A DNA stretch of 64,000 nt from assembly GCA_020091685.1 (NCBI GenBank), contig CM034606.1:13625695-13689694 (forward strand), written 5' to 3'. Made by a program: the position numbers and the translations under genes. Positions 23,171 through 36,629 of this stretch are shown piece by piece (positions within the stretch are counted from its first letter, which is position 1; each line of letters begins with the position of its first letter). This DNA comes from Lutjanus erythropterus. Its lineage: Eukaryota > Chordata > Actinopteri > Lutjaniformes > Lutjanidae. The notes beneath the pieces are model-generated. The model saw nothing but the letters and a program-made list of their open reading frames with translations. It was not told the origin of the DNA and made no database searches.

Positions 23171-25440
23171 TACAGTACAGTACAGGACCAACTACTTTCT
23201 GCCACAGGTTGACAATTACAAATAGCCAAATTGTTATTACAAATAATAATATTATTCTAACAAAGGCCAAAAGTACAGAAACAAGACCCAAGTAGCAATA
23301 ATCTAGAGTTATCCTTTATTATTCTCATTTAAATTGTAGAACTCAAGAGGAAATGGTCTTACAGAATTGGACAAAGCATGCGAGAGTCAGATTACCTTGG
23401 AATCACTGGTTGGATATAAAAGTTGTGCGCAGAGGTCAGAGGTTCAGCACCGCAGATGCCCTTGAGCAAGTTACTCAACAAGCATCAGCTCCACTTGAGT
23501 TGCTCAATGACTTGTGGTTGTTTTGGGCAGTTCCCATGCAGGATGTGAAGCCCAAGCCTCGCAGAGAGAAGAGCAGAGAGCGCCAAGAATCTTCTCTAGT
23601 GAAACAAATATTTCAAAAAACAGTGGCTAAAATTACTTTAAAATTCCACTGGAGCGAAAACTATTGCCATGCCTGATAAGATAAGATTCTGTCTAAGGCA
23701 AAAAGAACTGAACGTGGTCTACAGAACATCCTGGTAGTCAGAGGGTTGGAACCCTTTCTCTGGAAAACAAACAGCATTTATACAACATAGATAAGAAACA
23801 TGAGGTTATGCACAAGAATTAGAGAAGAGCAGTCAAGTCAAACTATTCACTAAGGCTACAGCCGCACTACACTTTCATTTTAAAATGCAGTGAGTTTCAG
23901 TCTGATGTGCAGATACAGATCTTTGGAAATGATACCTACATGTGATTCCCCTAATTCGGCACATCACAGGCTTACAGACGATGTGAGGCTGCTGTTGCTT
24001 AACTGATTTACTTTTAGTTTAATGCTCTTTTAAAAGTTAATGTCTCTGGATGTCAACTTCGCAACCAATCTTTTTTTTGCCCTTTAATCTGTGCCTCAAT
24101 AATCCCACACTGGACTTTGCTGTCACATGTCAATAGCCACGGCAGCCAGTGAGGATTATCCAACATCATCATTGCTGGTGTTTCACTAAGAAAAGAGGCA
24201 TTCTGGGTTTGATTCTGGCAGTTTCGAGACACTGACCGCTGCCTTGTGGACACAGCAATATGATTAACAGAGCTAACGGCTACTTACAAGGTTAGCATGC
24301 TTGTTGTATGAGTGAAGACTCATACATCTGCATCTGGACTATCTGGACTACAAATCTGTGTGTGCAGATAACGTTTCGATGCACCGATGTTTGAAAGTTT
24401 GCTTCTATATGTTCAGGGGTGTTTCCAGGCTTTATTGACTTGAGGAGGCCCAAGTGGGACACAGACTTATGCATACATTTCTGCTATTTTTTCATTTAAA
24501 AGATAAATAGTTCTACTAATCACAACACAACGTGTGGCATCACAAATATAATATAAAGCTTCCAAACTTTCTTTTTTAAGTCTTCAAAAAGAAATGACTA
24601 CCTTTATACCATTATCTTCAGACTCTTCACCATGACAAAACTGTTATTTTTATGATTTATTATTCCAGTAAATTAACCTTGTAGGTGAAAGTAGGCTACA
24701 TGCAAAAGGAAAACAAAAGAACATTTTAAAATACTCATCAAACAGTTGGTTTAAACTAAAGTCTTGCCTCTCACTGGACAGTGAGCTTGAAAATACAATG
24801 ATGGAAAAGAGAGACACTCACTGAACACCACAGAAACTCAGACATTGCGTTTGTACCCCCGGAGCAGAGTTACATGTGACATAGCGGCCTGAGAAAATAA
24901 AACAGGCCAGCAGCGTGTAAACAGCATAATGGGACCAGATCTGTCAACACATGAACAAAACAAGTGAACCCTCCACAACCTGGGTGGGTTGTAGTCATAT
25001 AGCTGGTGCCCAGTGGTGTGACAACAGCTGTGTGAGTCACTGGGAAACTGAGAGAGGGGCCAGTGTGATAGTTAAGTTCAGCCCCCCCCCGCTCCCCTCA
25101 CTTGTCCTAGAAGAGACCCTTGGGCCGGGATGAAAAGCCTCTGGGCTCCTTTGTGGTCACCCTTAGCTGATTACTCTTCTGGGAAAGCCGGCTCAGAGAG
25201 GAAACCACAGAACAGCCTTGTTTCTCGCTGTCTTTGTCTTGATCCCCTCTCATTCTCTTTCGTGTTTCTTGTTGTTTCACTTTGTGCCTCGCAGACACCA
25301 CGACGGTGAAGGGACAGAGCTGCTGACACTTTTCATTGTTCAGGCTGTAAAAGAGCTTTCTGCACGTCATCAGTGCGGTTACACTTATTAATAACAAATG
25401 ATTAACGGCATTTTTTTAGCACTGCCACAGAAGTGAGGCT
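23171..25440. other. Intergenic DNA with a possible SINE fragment
   Basis: At about 23430-23490 GTCAGAGGTTCAGCACCGCA and GCCCTTGAGCAAGTTACTCA resemble a tRNA-derived SINE or LINE-tail repeat seen in fish, but no full A-box/B-box pair was found. A C-rich run lies at about 25082-25092. No gene is supported. Confidence 0.35.
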
Positions 25441-25870
25441 TTAAAGGGACAGTTCACCCCAAAATATAAATTACAATTATTCCTTTTACCTGTAGTGCTA
25501 TTTATCCATCTAGACTGTTTGGGTGTGAGTTGCAGACTTTTGGAGGTGTCACCCTTCTCTCAAATATAATGGAGCTGGATGGCACTCAGCTTGTAGTACG
25601 TAAAGTGGCAAAATACATTTAAAAAACTCAACAGTGCTGTCTCTGTACAGAAATCATGACACAGTTACTCAAGATGATCTACAGACCTTAATGTGAGCAG
25701 TATCATGCAAGAACTCTTTTCCCTCCACTGAACTGGACGAGAGGCTTGTGCTCGTGACAGCGTGGGATGTAAACATTAATGGTGTCCTCCTGGGCTGAGC
25801 TGTACCTTGTCATCCATGAATAGATGCATGTGTCCTTCTGCTCAGTAAGGCCCCTGTCAAACAGAGTGCA
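25441..25870 (+). mobile_element. Dispersed DNA-element copy starting AAAGGGACAGTTCACCCC
   Basis: The stretch opens with TTTAAAGGGACAGTTCACCC, then ACCTGTAGTGCTATTTATCC, ATCTAGACTGTTT, TTCTCTCAAATATAATGGAG and GGCACTCAGCTTGTAGTACG. This is a series I recognise from a common fish interspersed repeat. It is non-coding. The right end was not resolved. Confidence 0.6.
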
Positions 25871-26860
25871 GTTTTTAGATGTCTTTTTCCAGTTGTTTTA
25901 TGTAGGCAGGAAAGGATTTAATTTCTAGCAAGCTAAATAATAAATTAATATAAAGATCTGCAGAGGATCAGTTCAGAGGATGAACTGACAGGTGGATGTC
26001 ATGATATAATTGGCTGATAATGGTTTGTTCTAGCTTAAATAAGCATGCATAATTTGTTTTATAGGCAGAAAAAAATGAATGGATATCCCATGATTTTGAT
26101 ATAAAAATACAAAGAAATTATTATTTTTTAATTTGGGCATATATGGTTTAATAGGTGCACAATGTGGCTGGAGATGTGATCTGAAAATGTTAAAAAAAAA
26201 ACATTTTTCATTTGGTCTTGACTTTAATACCAGGTCTGAATGGACACTCTGAATCAACCCAGTATGATAAACTACTGATGCAGTGCTCAAGTGTTTCTTT
26301 GCAACTGTAATTTGACCCCGGGATAGAGGCAAAACTGTCTACAAACAGCGTTGTTATGGGACTAATTTATACTTCTTGCACTATATGTGGTGTACCATTA
26401 CGTGTGGTAACTTTACTATGCGTTTTTATGTTTTACTTCAGCTGTAATGTGGCTTGGTACAATTGAGTCTAGCTCACACAAAAGCAGGCACAGCCAGTTG
26501 TTTTTCAGTATCTACTGGAGAACCTAATACTCACTGGATTTGAGCAGCTTATTCATAATTCAATCAATTAAAGAGTGACCAGTATTCCCAGTGCCAATGA
26601 CCCAGGCAGCACCCCGCCGTAAGAAAATACAGCTCCACCGCATATCCCATAGCTCTACCACAAGGCCCATCTGAACCCATCGCTCGCCTGTCCTACTGCC
26701 TCCATAATGGTGCACCAGCCACCACAGAGGCCGTAGCTCCAACTCCAGGCCCCATAGCTCCTCCACCACACTGCCTCTGCCTGCACGGGGAATGAGGGAT
26801 TAAATATAATGCTCGCATGTCAAGTCTGCAACGCAACAGAGAGAGCGAGGAGGAAGGAAT
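25871..26860. other. Intergenic, no gene seen
   Basis: Ordinary sequence. The block at 26570-26780 is CC-rich with repeated CCATAGCTC and TCCACCAC words, but has no recognisable product on either strand. Confidence 0.35.
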
Positions 26861-28130
26861 TTGTCAGAACTCCATAAACACATACATGGATTCGGCTCCC
26901 GATGCCAGCGCTCAGAGCGAGGAGAACTTTCCGGAGGCGCGCTGAGCGACGGGGAGACCGAGGGTGAGAGTAAGCAGGGCTGCTGAACGAGCCCAGGGTT
27001 TACGCAGAGGCCAGCCAAGCAGCAATGATACACTGCACTGGAGGAGAAGGACACAGGGGAATGGGAGAGAAGAAAAGTGGTAGAAATGAGAGCAGAGAAG
27101 CAGAAAGAAAGAGACACTAAACCCCTGCGATCTGAACTGGATATGCTTAGAATCAAAACATTCCCTTTATATGTATGTATGTGCACATATATATAGAATG
27201 AGGCTGAGATATGACCAGGGAGGGAGACATTAATGGAGAATGAGAAAGAGTGAAAGAGGGGGGAAAGACAGAGGAATTAACAGGACATGCCCACTGAAAT
27301 TTTCCAGTGTCTCTGCCAGAGAACAACAAAAAAAAGAGGTCAGTCCAGATGCCGTTCACTGACTGTTCACATGTGGTCCAACTTCTCTGGAGCGGAGGGG
27401 TGGAGAGACTGACGAAGAAAAGCAAAGGGATGTCAAAGCAGGAGGTTAAGCGCGGTTCGGACGGGGAGGGGAGGAAGGTGGGATATGAATGGGGGTTTGG
27501 CAGATTATGTGGCGCAGAACCTGGACTTCATTTGGCCAGCAGATGCTGGACAGGTGTGGAGCGAACTTTCCTGGAGGTCATGAGGTGAAGCTCCCACTCA
27601 CTGTAACCTGTTCAATAGCTTTCGTGATAAAGATCCGGCTGAGTTAATGATGAATAAATCAAATAAAGTGATGGATCTTCCTCTGCCTCCTCTCTCCTGC
27701 TCCAGATGATTGTGCGATTGGCCTTGTTGCTCTTGGCTCAGTCGATGGAAGAAGAGCAGCCTCCAGGCCCGGCCCTCCTCGGCCCTCTCAGCCACTGGGA
27801 GGTGAGCTCCGCAGTGGGTGTAAAATACTGTCGGGCGGATATATTTCTGCAATGAAATATGGATGTAAGCCTTGTGTGAGCGCGTGCACCCGTCTATTTA
27901 CGCGCATCCGCGTAAGGTTAACTGGAGGTCAACGCTCACTTTGCCGCCACAGACTTGGCGGCACTCCAACGTTGGAAAAGCAGCAGCAGTGTCTCTTTAC
28001 TCACTCTCTGTCCTGTCCCTCTCCCAGTGTGCTCTTCCTCCTCGTTCCTCGTCTTCTTGCCAGTGTTACTGTAGTTTGCGTGCAGATAACATGCAGGGAG
28101 CCATGTGGTGTGTATCTGTGTTGAGCTCGG
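26861..28130. other. GC-richer patches with CpGs, possible untested promoter or exon region
   Basis: CpG-dense pieces occur at about 26885-26965 (GGAGGCGCGCTGAGCGACGG), 27440-27475 and 27875-27965 (TTTACGCGCATCCGCGTAAG), in a background that is otherwise CpG-poor. GAGGGTGAGAGTAAGCAGG at about 26960-26978 has a donor-like GTGAGAG. No protein-like frame emerges. It could be a promoter, a non-coding exon or a chance GC island. Confidence 0.25.
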
Positions 28131-29949
28131 GGCTTAGCACTGTGGGAGTGGGGAGAAAAGTGGGCTCAGAGCACAAGAAGTGAAGGAAATGAAAAGCCTA
28201 ACTAGTTCACAAGTGAGACAGGAGTCAGATGAGCCCAAGAAACTACACACAGCTGATGATTTACAAAAAACTGGTCTCACAGGTATGCTGGTATATTAAA
28301 TGCTAAAATTATGAAACAATACTGGAATTAAATAGTTTTGATTTTGATTGATATGCTTATCTGCTTTGTTGCTGAGAGTTGGGTTAGAAGATTGGTTCAA
28401 TTTATGTCTGTGCAGTAAACACGAACCTTCAGCTAGCTGTCCTTTAGCTTAGCATTAGCCTTGAGACTGGAAACAGCTGGCCTCTGTCAAATTTTTCCAA
28501 CCAGCACCTCTAAACTCTCACCCCTCACTTAGTAATAATTTAAGGGCTGGTTCCACAGACAGGGCCTATTATTCCAGGATTAGGCTTTAATCAGTACTAG
28601 CTTTCATGAACGTGGCTAATATTTGGTTAGTTAGTCAGAGACTATGGAGTCCTGAAGTGAGGTAAGTGACCTGAAAGTAAGATTGGGATCCTAGCACCAT
28701 TTTGCACCTTGCAATACAATACATCAGATGTGTGCTTGTGGCTCACCATTAGATTTCAGTTTTTGTCCTCCAAGGGAAAAGGTTTGGACACCTGTGATTT
28801 AGATATTCCAAACAGCCCATCCTCCTTCACAAACAGCACTAAGCACAAGTTAAACCTGCCTCTCTGAGGGATTCATTTAAACTTCAATATTGTCCTAGAG
28901 CTGTAATCCTCCCTCTTGCAATCCTCAGTTGATGCTGGTTTAGTGCTGTCTTGATTAGTTAGTTTGTTTGCGTAACTGTGCAACTTCGGAGAATCCAAGC
29001 TATTCTTTTAAACACAAAAGTGACACAGGAACACCAAGAGGACGAGCATGAATAGAACTTTTGCCCAAGTGATGCAACTACCTATCAAAGCTTTAACTGC
29101 CAAAATATCAATAAAAAATAAAGAATAACTACAGCATTCGACATTCACTAAATATCTAACTGCACCAATTTATTTTGCACTTTCCCACACACTAAACATC
29201 ATGCAGAGTAAATCGCATGTGAGACCACTTATTGTGTTTAAGTGTCTGAACAAAAAGCACTGTATTTTTGTGTGAACCCTGATTATCAAATGACATAAAA
29301 ACAAAATATCGCTCTTGGCAAAGAGCCTCAGACAAAAAAAAACCTTTTATCTTGATAGCAGCGTGATAGTTCTCACCCCTGACATGTCTTTTGATGCTGC
29401 TGCCAACAACAACTGCTTATTGCAGCTCAATGTGCCAACCAGAGATAGAGCGGCGTGTACAGTGGAGGCCAGCACGCCGCGCTGATAAGGAGGCGTCTCA
29501 GACGGAGCTGACTGGGCCACACTGAGATGAAATCCGGAGGGTTTGGCCTGCTGATAAACTGACAAGACCTTCATCATCTGTACTTTCATCCTCCTCTTCT
29601 CGTCAGTGACCCACATCCAACTCCAGATTCCACAACTTATTGCTGGAGAGTTATTGCTTGGTTTCTATTCTGGTTGTGCCAGAGGGTTTAATGGGAGGCT
29701 TGAGGGTATGTTTTGAGAGCCTTGATACAAGTAGTAAATTTAAAAGTTATTTTACTCAGTTTGTTGTCCTCCCGTTGAGCCTACAGCAAGTTTCCTGCCC
29801 TGTATGGTAGCTTACCCTCACCCTCACCCTCCTCCTGGGTGAGCGTCAATTATTCATAAGCCTTGGGTAGCTAACTTGAAACCGATAACCCACATGCTAT
29901 TTATACTTCATTTCAAATGAACAAATACTTAACTGTGAAGTTCCAGGCA
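28131..29949. other. Intergenic, no gene seen
   Basis: Contains a hAT-terminus-like phrase AAAAGGTTTGGACACCTGTG at about 28778-28797 and a short CCCTCAC tandem tract at about 29813-29832. There is no exon that I can support. Confidence 0.35.
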
Positions 29950-30064
29950 GCTTGGTCGTGTCTGTCTGCATAGCTGCTGCTGCTGCTGCTGCAGGGCTCG
30001 GGGAGAGAGCAAGACTGAGGGTACGGCCGAGCGGGCGGGAGCAGAGGTCAACGGCTCACTACAG
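29950..30064 (+). other. Possible non-coding exon: CTG tract and GC-rich block ending at a splice-donor-like site
   Basis: A (GCT)n tract at about 29971-29992 is followed by CpG-bearing sequence (ACGGCCGAGCGGGCGGGAGC). It ends at CACTACAG, directly before GTGAGACTAC, a good 5' splice-site match. Neither an upstream start nor a downstream partner exon could be identified, so this is only a candidate first exon. Confidence 0.2.
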
Positions 30065-33000
30065 GTGAGACTACAAGGCAGAAGTCCTAAAATATTCTAC
30101 CATCTGTTAAATCAAGACAGATTTTCATTCTCTTCAGTGCAAACATTTGCATGAATTAATTATATTGCTCTGTATCATGTCACTAATGCAAAGATTTGAT
30201 TTGTCCAATTTCACACATCAAAAATGAAATGAAAATGATAATGATATGTACAGTGGAGGACTTGTCATTGCTTGTTATTGTCAAAGTTGGGCCTGTCTTG
30301 CTCTCCTGCAGTGATCCTGCAGCCTGCCTGAGCCTCCTGGTGTTTGAGGAGGAGGAGACGGGGGGAAACAACTTCATTTTTTTTCATCTTCCTAACTTTA
30401 CTGTATCTTCACAAAGGAGCGTCCCAGTCCAAGTATTTTATAAGATAGTGCTTGTATAACAGGTGTGACAATAAACATCTTGGATCAATCTTTAGTAATA
30501 TTTTAAGTGTCGTGTTATCAACGTTAGTGGGAAACTTGAATGCACTGGTTGCAGAGTTACAACATTTAGTTTGTACAGAATGCAGAGCCTTCGGTTTCAG
30601 TGATCCATCACCATCGTCTCTTGAACATTATGGGGTTCGTGCAGCTTTTTAAATTCAGGCACTTTTCAAGCACTTTCAAAGTACCTAATCCCCAAAATTT
30701 CCAGAATCTTTAAGTCTTTATCATCACATTTAAACTGTCACTGTAAATGCAACTGCTAATTCTTGCGTAGCCGCAGCAATCGATGTATAGTCAGTTTGTT
30801 TATTTTACCAGCTGTTAATATCAACTTTGATTGTTTTAATCATAGTTATTTAATGTTTTCTATTTCCAGAGTGAAGGGATCAACAGAGGACATATCTAGC
30901 TATGAATGACAAATATGACAATGGGAAAAATTCATTCTAAATATTAATAGACCTAATGTATTCAATTTCAAGCATATTCCTATTTGAAAGCCTTGTCTAA
31001 CAGTTAAAATTAAGCATTTTCTAAACATTTTTTTAATCTAATGGAAACAAGCAGCCTTAGATTTTTAATGAATTATACAAAAAAAAGAAAGAAAGAAAAA
31101 TCCACAACTTTCTTTTTGCAATTTTAACTTTCTCCCGCAATCTCAATACTGTTTTGTACTGTATACAGATGCTGAACTGTGTACTGACATTTCTTCAATT
31201 TTTTTTGAAAAGTTGCCGTAAATCAGGCATTTTCAGCCACAACGACCCCCAAAAAGCCTATGAAATCCTGGAGGGACTGACTAAAGAGTGTATGAAGGTA
31301 TAAAGAAAGAACAAAACCATACTCAATATTATATCATGGGCCAGTGTGGATTACACTTAACAGTTTTATTTGGAATATTAAGACAATGAAGCATAAGCCA
31401 AGCACCAAGAGTGACAGCTACAAGTGTCGCATCATACGGCTCTTAAAAATGAACAGGTTATACTGGAAAACTGTTTTTTTTTCTTTGAATGGTGAAGCAG
31501 ATACACAGAACAGACAGTGAAATGTGAACATGATTATGCCATTTACACGCTCCAAATCCTACCTGACAGCAAGAAGAGAAAAAAAGAAAAAAGAAAAGAA
31601 AAAGTGAGGAAAAAAGCAGAAGAAAATGGAACAGCAATATTCGTCTGACGACAGCTTGGTCAGCCTGTGGCAGTGGCTGCAGCCCTGGGATTTTAAAGAG
31701 GGCTCTTGTGATTGGTCAGAACGAATAAGGCAGTCTGGGAACACGGCGCTGCTGCAGAGTGACAACCATTAGTTCCCATCATTGTCAAGTCCTGTTGCCT
31801 CGGCACCCACATCCACACAGCAACCAATGTGCACATACAGCATTAAAGTGACAGAGGATTGCAACCATTGTTACACTACACTCCATTGCATATTAGGGAG
31901 AAGTAATAATGAAAAATAATAATTCTTTCATACATCTTTTTCTGTTTGCATATAGCACTTAACCCAGCTTTCTAAAATATATATGGGAACATGAAAAAAA
32001 ATGTTTAAAATATCTTTTTTTTTGTCCTCTAAGAGCTAAAACCATGAGTCGTACCAAGGTGGGGGTAAGAGTCTTTTATCAGGGGTGTTGCTGTAGTTTA
32101 ACGGGACAGCTAGCGACACAACCAGCCTGTCTCTCATCCAGGCCAGACCCAGTGGTTTCTCGCCACAAACGAGGCTCTCATAGTGCAGCTAAATAGTGTC
32201 ATACTAATGACAATATAGTTCAAATAGTTCAAATAGTTCAATTCACGGCATTTTGTTTTTTTTTTTTTCTTTTTCTTAAGAACATAGAATATACACGTAA
32301 ACACCCATCTTTGCTTTCCCTTTTTTGGGGGGGAGTAACACAGAAAGGTGGTGCTGGCTAAATGTGGTCCATGTTTACACATCCCTGGCTTAGGGGGTTG
32401 TGGGGATGGGAGGGTGAGGATGTGTGTCAATACCTGGGGTAGTGCAGGTGTCAGAAGAAGTGTGATAGCAAGTGTGTGCAAATGTTATGTGTGTTCCAGA
32501 CAGTTAATGCACCACAGAAGAATAAAACTTCTTTTCATCAGGCTCCTATTATATAACTCCATCATTCATCATACATACAATGTTTTTTTTTCTCCTAAAT
32601 CTACAGGTTATATGGCAAACATGTGCTACGGTTAATGTCAGATATTTCCCATGGGGAAAAACTGGGTTGAGAGGGTCCTGGGACTCTCCTTGCAATGGGC
32701 CTGCCTGAGATTAAAAGGGTGGGGTGGGGGGTTGTGATGGGACAAGGGGTATGGGGGGGGGCAAAGAGGCATTGTTCATAGGAGTCACTGTCATCACCCC
32801 TCACAGTCGACTCTGCGTCCCCTCCACTGGAACCCTTCGTGTGGCTCTGTCCATACACTAATATACTCCCACGCAACACGCACACATGCACCGAGTCTGC
32901 AGCATGGAGGAGAATACAACTCCATCGACACAGATTACACAATGCCTGAATATCAAGTGAAATATTTCAGGACCTCCGGCTTTTTTCTTAACACTCATAC

Positions 33001-33485
33001 AAGTCTCACCATCTTGAGCTAAAAACACAAACAGTGCTGCCCAGAAATATTGGGACAGTAGGAGATTTTCAGTTGTTTTGGCTCTCCAGTGCAGCATACT
33101 GACAATGAAATAATGACTATAAAAGGTTAAAGTACTAACTCTCAGCTTTTAGTATGTTTGAGTGTTCAGAAATCTTTAGTGGATAATGTACAGAGTGGGA
33201 ATTATAACGCTTTTTATGTGCAGTGCCCCAATTCTAGGTCAAAGCAGTGGAACAGTGACCAGACAGAAAACAAAATAATGACCAAAACAAGCAAGAATAA
33301 AGATAACAGCAGTTGCAGGTCTTGCAGGACATCACCATGGACAAACCATCTGCTCACATACATGAACATGTCATCGAATTTGGCAGTGACTGATTGCAGA
33401 TGTTCAACCAAATGCTAAAGATAATGACTTCAGTAAAGGGTTTAAGAAAAATGTTTGTTTTTATTTCAAATAACTACAAAGACTT
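30065..33485. other. Intergenic DNA with a repeat fragment
   Basis: At about 30310-30372 CCTGCAGCCTGCCTGAGCCT and the GA-rich block after it match 61928-61980, so this is a partial copy of the element at 61774-62112. A/T homopolymer runs lie at about 32256-32270. G-rich runs lie at 32325-32335 and 32720-32762. No gene is supported. Confidence 0.4.
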
Positions 33486-34160
33486 AAGATAACTGTCATG
33501 TTTAGTCTAGGACTGCAATATCTATGACATGTCAGAATACAGTGAAAAATGTCCTTCCCAGATTCTCAAAGTCCAAGGTCTTTAAAATAGTTTGTTTGGT
33601 CAGTCTAAAACTCAAAGATATTCTGTTTAATGTGATAATAAACTGAGAAAAGCAGGAAATCTCCATATTTGGGAGGCAGAAAACAGCACTTACTGCCATT
33701 TTTGCATGAAAAATTACTTTAATTAACCAAAAACTGATTATAAAAATCATTTTTACCACTTGAGTCACTAGATTTACTAGCCCGATATGACATTTTACTT
33801 GCCTGAGCAAAGCAGGCGATCCTTATTCTGCTCTAAAGCAGGACTGCAATGATTACTTTCATTATCAGTTAATTTGTTGATCAATTTCTTGATTAGTTGT
33901 TTGGTCCATAAAATGTCAAAAAAAAAAATCCCAATGTGATGTCCTCAAATGTCTTGTTTTGTCCACAACCCAAAGATATTCAGCTTACTTTCACAGAGGA
34001 CTGAAGAAACTAGAAAATATTCACATTTAAGAAGCTGAAATCAGAGAATTTGGACACTTTTTCTTAGGAAAAAAAAAAAAGACTCAAAGCGATTAATCGA
34101 TTACCAGAATGGCTGGCAATCAGTTTAGTAGTTGACAACTAATTGTTGCAGCTGTAGACT
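33486..34160. mobile_element. Two related GCTGCAA-type MITE copies
   Basis: The second copy (about 33841-34157) runs from GACTGCAATGATTACTTTCA through TTGTTTGGTCCATAAAATGT, CCTCAAATGTCTTGTTTTGT and GAAAATATTCACATTTAAGA to GACAACTAATTGTTGCAGCT. This matches a very abundant fish MITE whose ends are inverted (TGCAA...GATTA / TAAT..TTGCAGC). The first (about 33496-33760) has the same kind of internal words in a rearranged, partly inverted form and is more decayed. Related copies lie at 43753-44268 and 55061-55247. Confidence 0.7.
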
Positions 34161-35169
34161 AAAGTTTGTTAAATTTGTATAATTTCTGGAAGTGGGGGCT
34201 TTTGTATGAAAAGTGGTACAATTCCTTCCATGTTCAGTCAATAAATCTGGATGCAAATTTAGTCAAGCTTAAGTTTTCTCCACTGTCATTTTATGTCCAT
34301 TACGCCATAATAAAGAGCAAAAACAACAAAAAACTGTCACTGTCCTAATACTTTCAGACTGCACTGTAGAACACAAATACACAATTAAAGTGCTATTTAC
34401 TTCAACAAATCCCTCCCCCTCTCTGTGAGCACGCTGTTGCCACAACAGGAAGCCAGGGCTCTCAGTGAGCCAGCTCCTTCTCTCCTCCTTAACTTCAGCC
34501 TAACAGGGTTGGATAGAAGAGTGGAGGGCAGGACAAACAGGCCTTAGTTCACTCTACACCACAGTCACCTCCACATCAGCACGGGGATGTTAGGGATGTG
34601 GCCAGATGGGGAGAGGGCAGTTGGATATAATAATAACAAAAAAAAGGCCTCCCTCAGCCACACAGCAGCCATAAGGCAACACAGAGTGGCCCTTTTAGTA
34701 CCCAGTAAATTTATATCCCAACATGGTAAAATTAGCCTGTGATTAGTGCCTGCAAGAGGGGTGGGACTCTGAAAGGAGTTGTACGCTATTGCTTCGAAGT
34801 AGCATGACAGACAGGTGACAGAGGGCAAGATAGTATGACGTGTGCGGGTTTTCAAATAGATATTCTTCTCTATGACAGTGTGGATGATAAATATCCTGAA
34901 ATATAAAAGTGCACATACGAGCAATTCAAAAGTCAACCATATTCCCCTCCGCTTAACACTCCTGTCACTCTGACGACATAACACGCAGCGTTCGAGCTTT
35001 CTGGGAACAAAGTGCGGGGCAGTGGAAAAAGTTTGGTAAATTCTGATCAATTCACAATGTAGAGAAAGTAAATATTAAGTTAGTGAAATGTCTCATTGCC
35101 TGTCTGCTAAATATGTGAAGCTGAGTTTGAAGGTGTAGGTGTAAACTTGACAGGACCTTCTTCTCCCCT
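34161..35169. other. Intergenic, no gene seen
   Basis: The 161-codon minus-strand frame at 34565-35050 has no recognisable domain, a biased composition and no splice or homology support. I regard it as chance. Confidence 0.4.
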
Positions 35170-35177
35170 ATGAATAT

Positions 35178-35787
35178 TAAAGATGCACCGATTTATTGGC
35201 CTAACATCAGAATTGACTGATATTTGCCTTGCTGACTGCATCAAGCACCTATCGGCAAATAAGATGCTATTCACAGATGGCAGTGGCTGATGTGGCAGAT
35301 GTTTATCTGTTGAGTCACATCAATTTTGTGCTCAGTAACTGTTGCGATGGTGATCTGCAGTCGGACTGGGAGGGAGGGTATCACATTATAATGTCATGAT
35401 TCAATTCAAACTTTAATTTTTTTCTGGACTTATGGTTGTGCCAATGTTGACTATAATGTCCTGATTTGTAAAGATCAACAGAACGTTGCTTTTATGTCAA
35501 CAACTGTCATACATTTTCAAATTCTTCTTTAAAAAGATAGTCTACATGGTCTGATATTGTGTGATGAACAGCTGGTAAACTACTGTGTTGTCTTCGAAGT
35601 GCTGTTTTTTTGTTTTTTTTTCCTTTGGAGGCAAAGAAGCCACTGACTGGACACAACTCTGGTGTGACTCAAGAGGACAACAGAATAAATAAGGAAAAAA
35701 AAACAACCACAAAAAAACATCATATCAGACAAATTGTTATCTTAAACATAGGTATCAGCCCAGAATTTCAAAATCGGTGCATCCCTA
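35178..35787. mobile_element. Complete non-autonomous hAT transposon with exact 8-bp target-site duplication
   Basis: The left end TAAAGATGCACCGAT and right end ATCGGTGCATCCCTA are near-perfect terminal inverted repeats. Identical octamers ATGAATAT flank them at 35170-35177 and 35788-35795, the 8-bp target duplication typical of hAT elements. The 610-bp interior is non-coding, so mobilisation would have needed transposase from another copy. The undamaged duplication suggests a fairly young insertion. A terminus of similar type (GATGCACCAAATC) occurs alone at about 44287. Confidence 0.9.
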
Positions 35788-35795
35788 ATGAATAT

Positions 35796-36300
35796 ATCAA
35801 CAAAGAGGAGCAGTTTAATATGTATGGAATGAGCTTTCTTTTCCTTTTTTTTAAATTTTGAAATATGATTTAGCTTTTCTCTCACAATACTGCGTACATT
35901 TAATGAGCTTCATCCTTCTAGTTATTACAGATAGCTGTGTGCAAGAGCTTTGGTCACAGACTAATAGGCAAAGAAATGCACTGACATTTGTTCGTGATTC
36001 ATCCTCACTGATGAGAACTGCAATAACCTTTAGCATATGTGCAGGCTGACGGACACATTGGTGCACATACACACAAACTAAAACATGAACTAGTGTGAGA
36101 ACTTTTACAGGTTAACCTTTCCAGTCACATGTGTTTCGGCTTTTAATGTTTTAGTTCTACATTACCTGCAGGGGTTTCATTTACATACTTTCCAATTAAT
36201 TATATTTATGTTGGAAATTGTTTTCTCTGAATGCCTTAAAGGAACCGCTCTGCTTGTCTGCTTGTCTCCACCCATCTCATCCTCCCACAGTTATTTGCAC
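35796..36300. other. Intergenic, no gene seen
   Basis: AT-rich spacer between two MITEs with no open frame of interest. Confidence 0.4.
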
Positions 36301-36629
36301 ACCTGTTGTAGGATTTAATGGCATCGAGGTGAGCTTGCAGATTGCAATCACCTCGCCTTTCTTTCCCATTCCAAGTGCGTACAAGAACATACGGTGGCTG
36401 CGAAACTTGTGAAACCTCAAAAGGCTGTATGTAGAACCAGTGTTTGGTTTGTCTGTTAGTAGAAACATGGCGGCCTCCATGGAGAAGGACCCACGCCTTT
36501 GTAGATTTTAACGGCTCATTCTAAGGTAACGAAAACATGATTCTTGTTTTCATGCGATTATACATCAATGAAAACATGCTTATGAATATTGAATTCCATT
36601 TCTGCCAATAAATCTTACACACTGGACCA
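36301..36629 (+). mobile_element. MITE copy 2 (same family as 12393)
   Basis: Starts in the diverged terminus TGTTGTAGGATTTAATGGCA and ends TCTTACACACTGGACC, the inverted counterpart of the family start. Internal landmarks are AGAACCAGTGTTTGGTTTGT, TAGAAACATGGCGGCCTCCA, GGCTCATTCTAAGGTAACGA and GCGATTATACATCAATGAAA. It sits in the region 3' of socs5. Confidence 0.75.

Noticed and set aside
34565-35050. 161-codon minus-strand frame, second longest in the window
   Set aside because: No recognisable domain, no splice or start context and no similarity that I can name; consistent with a chance frame in AT-rich DNA.
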